From an uncultured Asticcacaulis sp. (lineage in GTDB: Bacteria > Pseudomonadota > Alphaproteobacteria > Caulobacterales > Caulobacteraceae), in the NCBI GenBank assembly GCA_946480125.1, contig CAMLIY010000116.1:1-9126 (forward strand): a DNA stretch of 9,126 nt, in the 5' to 3' direction. Below are positions 7,000 through 9,126 of the stretch, one piece after another. Every line of letters starts with the position of its first letter. Position 1 is the first letter of the stretch. The position numbers and the translations under genes are program-made. The notes beneath the pieces were generated by a model, which did not search any database, was not told the DNA's origin, and worked only from the letters and a program-made list of their open reading frames with translations.

Positions 7000-7013
7000 C
7001 GACAACGTTGTCA
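7000..7013 (-). promoter_or_regulatory. LacI-type operator TGACAACGTTGTCG
   Basis: A perfect 12-bp palindrome GACAACGTTGTC (7001-7012) with a central ACGT extends to TGACAACGTTGTCG on the minus strand, one base from the symmetric TGACAACGTTGTCA. The form is typical of LacI-family sugar repressors. It lies 199 bp upstream of the receptor start codon. Its half-site differs from that of the TGTTACCGCTA sites, suggesting a second regulator. Confidence 0.55.
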
Positions 7014-7172
7014 GTTTGATCTCCACAGGCAGAATTTTACAATAAGCCGTAGATTTGAAATCCGGCGTCTCTTCTCCCAACTTTATTGTTACCTGCACCC
7101 TATTCAGTGGCTGCTTCGTCCGATAAATCTTCGGAATCGCGTAAATTCGCCCATTCCGAAATATTTCCGAGG

Positions 7173-7206
7173 CGTTAGCGGTAACACCACCCCCCAAATG
7201 CGTCAA
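7173..7206 (-). promoter_or_regulatory. Promoter-like element with a LacI-type operator upstream of the receptor gene
   Basis: On the minus strand TTGACGC (7200-7206) matches the Caulobacter housekeeping -35 consensus TTGACGS. The sequence TGTTACCGCTAACG (7173-7186) follows after 14 bp. Its TGTTACCGCTA core equals that of the operator before the hydrolase gene, which also lies just downstream of a TTGACA. No good -10 at standard spacing is visible; the operator covers the place where it would be. If this is the promoter, the receptor mRNA has a leader of roughly 370 nt. Confidence 0.45.
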
Positions 7207-7243
7207 TTATGGAAAAAGGGATTGCCTCATTTTTATGTATGAT

Positions 7244-7257
7244 TTGCAATTTTGCAA
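7244..7257. repeat. TTGCAA inverted repeat in AT-rich DNA
   Basis: Two copies of the self-complementary hexamer TTGCAA are separated by 2 bp, giving a 14-bp site within the most AT-rich part of the window. It lies about 40 bp upstream of the -35-like TTGACG, a plausible place for an activator or a nucleoid protein to bind. No specific regulator is recognised. Confidence 0.3.
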
Positions 7258-7392
7258 CATTATGCGCATTGAGAATACGTTTACAGCTCTTAATTGTAAT
7301 ATTATTCCATGATTGATAATATAAATTATCGCTTACGACCTTTACACTTGCGGTATCTGAACCCGACTCACAACCGCTTTTGCGCTTAAAGC

Positions 7393-9126
7393 CTATGGCT
7401 CCCCGTGAAAGAAATCATAGATCTTCTGTGCCAGGGCGGCACTGATGCCTTCGATTTTCATCAGTTCATCGGCCGTTGCACGGCCAACCTCACGTCCGGA
7501 ACCGAAGGCCGCCAGCAGGGCGCGTTTCTTACGTGGACCGATGCCTTCGATCTCGTCGAGCGGATTCTTGGTAATGGCGGCATCTCGTTTCTGGCGATTG
7601 GCGCCGATGGCATAGCGGTGGGCCTCGTCGCGCAGGCGCTGCAAGTAATATAGCACCGGCGATTTGGGCTCCATCATGAACGGCAGGCGCCCCGGCATGA
7701 AAAACCGTTCCATGCCGGCGTCGCGGTCCGGCCCCTTGGCCACGCCGACGATAGGAATATCTTCCAGCCCCAGCTCCCCCATCACTGCCAGCACGGCATC
7801 GAGCTGCCCCTGCCCGCCATCGACCAGCACCAGATCAGGCCGGCCAAAATTCTTCTCGCCTTCCGGTAAGTCCTTTTCCTTGATCAAGCGCAGGAAGCGC
7901 CGCCTGAAAACTTCCGCCATCATGGCATAGTCATCACCGGGTTTGGTATCGAGATCGCGGATGGTGAACTTGCGATACTGCCCCTTCAGGAAGCCTTCCG
8001 GCCCGGCCACCACCATGCCGCCGACTGCGTGGGTGCCGCCGAGGTGCGAATTGTCATAGACCTCGATGCGTGTAGGCGGCGCATCGAGGCCGAAAGCCAG
8101 ACACACCCCTTGCAGCAGTTTCGATTGCGCGCTGCTTTCGGCCAGACGGCGGCCAAGCGCGGCGCGGGCATTATTGAGCGCGTGCTGCACCACTTCGCAC
8201 TTGTCGCCGCGCTGGGGTCGCAGCACCTGCACCTTGCGCTCGGCCTTGAGCGACAAGGCTTCCATCATCAGGTCCGGTTCGTGCAGATCGTGCGACACCA
8301 GGATCAGGCGCGGCACCGGCCGGTCCTGATAAAACTGCCCCAGAAAGGCATCGAGGATGGCGCCGGCATCGTCTTCCTGATCGACGCGCGGGAAATAGGC
8401 GCGATCGCCCCAGTTCTGGCCGGCGCGGTAAAAAACGGTCTGGACGCAAGCCGAACCGCCCTCGTTGAACACCGCGAAGACATCGGCCTCCTCCTCGCGC
8501 AGATCGACCGAGGATGACAGCGAGACGTGGTTCAGCGCCCGGACGCGATCGCGCAGATGGGCGGCGCGCTCGAAATCCATGTCATCCGAAGCCTGCATCA
8601 TCTCCTTAGACATGCGCTCGATCACCGAGCGGCTCTTGCCCTTGAGGAAATCATGCGCCTGCCGGGCCAGATCGCTGTAATCGGTCAGGCTGATAACGCC
8701 GGTGCAGGGCGCGCTGCACCGCTTGATCTGGTGCAACATGCAGGGCCGGGTGCGCGAGGCATAGACGCTATCGGTGCAGGTGCGCAGCAAGAAGGCTTTT
8801 TGCAGGGTGTCGAGCGTGCGGTTAACCGCGCCGGTCGAGGCGAAGGGACCGTAATAGTCGCCCGGAATCGAATGCGCGCCACGGTGCTTGGTGATCTGTG
8901 CAGCCTCGTGATCCTTGCGCACCAGGATTTCGGCGAACATCTTGTCGTCACGCAGCAGCACATTGTAACGCGGCTTGAGCGCCTTGATCAGCCGCGCTTC
9001 GAGCAGCAAGGCCTCGCCCTCGGTATCGGTGCGCAGCAACACCATTTCACGCGTCAGCGCCACCATGCGGGCAATGCGCTGGGTATGGAAACGGCCCTGC
9101 GCATATTGCAGCACGCGCTTTTTCAG
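7393..9126 (-). CDS. uvrC: Excinuclease ABC subunit UvrC, N-terminus outside the window
   Basis: UvrC makes the two incisions flanking a DNA lesion bound by UvrB. The frame is open to the right edge and begins there as LKKRVLQYAQGRFH, so the true start and most of the N-terminal GIY-YIG nuclease domain (3' incision) are beyond the window; 577 residues are visible of a protein I expect to be near 615. Counting from the GTG at 9114, four cysteines at 113, 125, 133 and 137 have the spacing (12, 8, 4) of the E. coli UvrC iron-sulfur ligands. A UVR motif (UvrB contact) lies around 165-195. The RNase H-like 5' nuclease shows EVYDNSHLGG (351-360), VDGGQGQL (431-438) and DEAHR (496-500). A tandem helix-hairpin-helix ends the protein (IEGIGPRKK, 522-530, and IEGISAALAQK, 554-564). 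It is unrelated in function to the neighbouring transport locus and ends 186 bp before the receptor's promoter-like element. Confidence 0.97.
   Translation of the reverse strand: MKKRVLQYAQGRFHTQRIARMVALTREMVLLRTDTEGEALLLEARLIKALKPRYNVLLRDDKMFAEILVRKDHEAAQITKHRGAHSIPGDYYGPFASTGAVNRTLDTLQKAFLLRTCTDSVYASRTRPCMLHQIKRCSAPCTGVISLTDYSDLARQAHDFLKGKSRSVIERMSKEMMQASDDMDFERAAHLRDRVRALNHVSLSSSVDLREEEADVFAVFNEGGSACVQTVFYRAGQNWGDRAYFPRVDQEDDAGAILDAFLGQFYQDRPVPRLILVSHDLHEPDLMMEALSLKAERKVQVLRPQRGDKCEVVQHALNNARAALGRRLAESSAQSKLLQGVCLAFGLDAPPTRIEVYDNSHLGGTHAVGGMVVAGPEGFLKGQYRKFTIRDLDTKPGDDYAMMAEVFRRRFLRLIKEKDLPEGEKNFGRPDLVLVDGGQGQLDAVLAVMGELGLEDIPIVGVAKGPDRDAGMERFFMPGRLPFMMEPKSPVLYYLQRLRDEAHRYAIGANRQKRDAAITKNPLDEIEGIGPRKKRALLAAFGSGREVGRATADELMKIEGISAALAQKIYDFFHGEP

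Larger units (their letters stand above)
6802..7392. other. 591-bp regulatory region between uvrC and the receptor gene
   Basis: I see no convincing protein gene here. A 79-codon minus-strand frame at 6967-7206 starts with TTG, lacks a ribosome binding site and matches no family I know. What the stretch does hold, in transcription order, is: an AT-rich part at 7201-7330 (about 28% GC by hand count), a TTGCAA inverted repeat (7244-7257), a -35-like TTGACG (7201-7206), a LacI-type site (7173-7186), the short palindrome GAAATATTTC (7158-7167), a perfect LacI-type palindrome (7001-7012), a small hairpin CGGAG/CTCCG (6950-6964), and three related repeats able to form alternative stems (6849-6918). 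No clear intrinsic terminator follows uvrC. The exact transcription start of the receptor gene is unresolved. Confidence 0.7.

Noticed and set aside
6967..7206. 79-codon minus-strand open frame between uvrC and the receptor
   Set aside because: It begins with TTG inside the -35-like element, has no ribosome binding site, contains operator-like palindromes and resembles no known family. The region reads better as regulatory DNA.
7370..7392. GCTTT/AAAGC hairpin just after the uvrC stop as a terminator
   Set aside because: The 5-bp stem is weak and is not followed by a T-tract.
1..9126. CRISPR arrays, insertion sequences, tRNA or rRNA genes
   Set aside because: No regularly spaced repeats, transposase-like protein, terminal inverted repeats or tRNA-like cloverleaf could be seen on either strand.

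Overview
The window reads as part of an alphaproteobacterial chromosome, most likely Caulobacteraceae (an Asticcacaulis-like genome is my best guess). The reasons are a TonB-dependent receptor of the Xanthomonas/Caulobacter type, the receptor/flavin-halogenase/SapC/cupin gene set typical of Caulobacterales, Sphingomonadales and Xanthomonadales, and moderately GC-rich coding sequence. All recognisable genes lie on the minus strand, so the biological reading order runs from high to low coordinates.

From right to left: (a) 7393-9126 is uvrC, the nucleotide excision repair endonuclease subunit, with its N-terminus beyond the right edge. (b) 6802-7392 is a 591-bp stretch with no convincing gene. 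It has a very AT-rich part (7201-7330, about 28% GC), a TTGCAA inverted repeat, two different LacI-type operator-like sequences, a promoter-like element, and several inverted repeats that could fold in the leader RNA of the next gene. (c) 3616-6801 is a 1061-aa TonB-dependent outer-membrane receptor. Its start is fixed by a strong Shine-Dalgarno sequence at 6808-6814. (d) 3556-3591 is a perfect 12-bp intrinsic terminator placed directly between the receptor and the next gene. (e) 2028-3518 is a flavin-dependent (tryptophan-type) halogenase, followed at 15 bp by a SapC-family gene (1275-2012) and at 4 bp by a JmjC-like cupin gene (239-1270). These three form a tight operon. (f) 1-151 is the start of a secreted protein with a clear signal peptide, probably a glycoside hydrolase. 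It has its own promoter and an overlapping LacI-type operator.

The likely logic is a substrate-scavenging locus. The receptor would import a ligand, probably a carbohydrate or a glycosylated aromatic, across the outer membrane. A secreted hydrolase is encoded at the far end. The halogenase-SapC-cupin trio travels with the receptor but has no settled biochemical role. Related operator motifs (core TGTTACCGCTA) sit upstream of both the receptor and the hydrolase, which suggests that one LacI-family regulator, not encoded in the window, controls both ends. The terminator after the receptor, with no room for a normal promoter behind it, suggests that the trio is expressed by read-through at a lower level than the receptor. 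This receptor-halogenase-SapC-cupin unit is the best candidate here for an under-described system.
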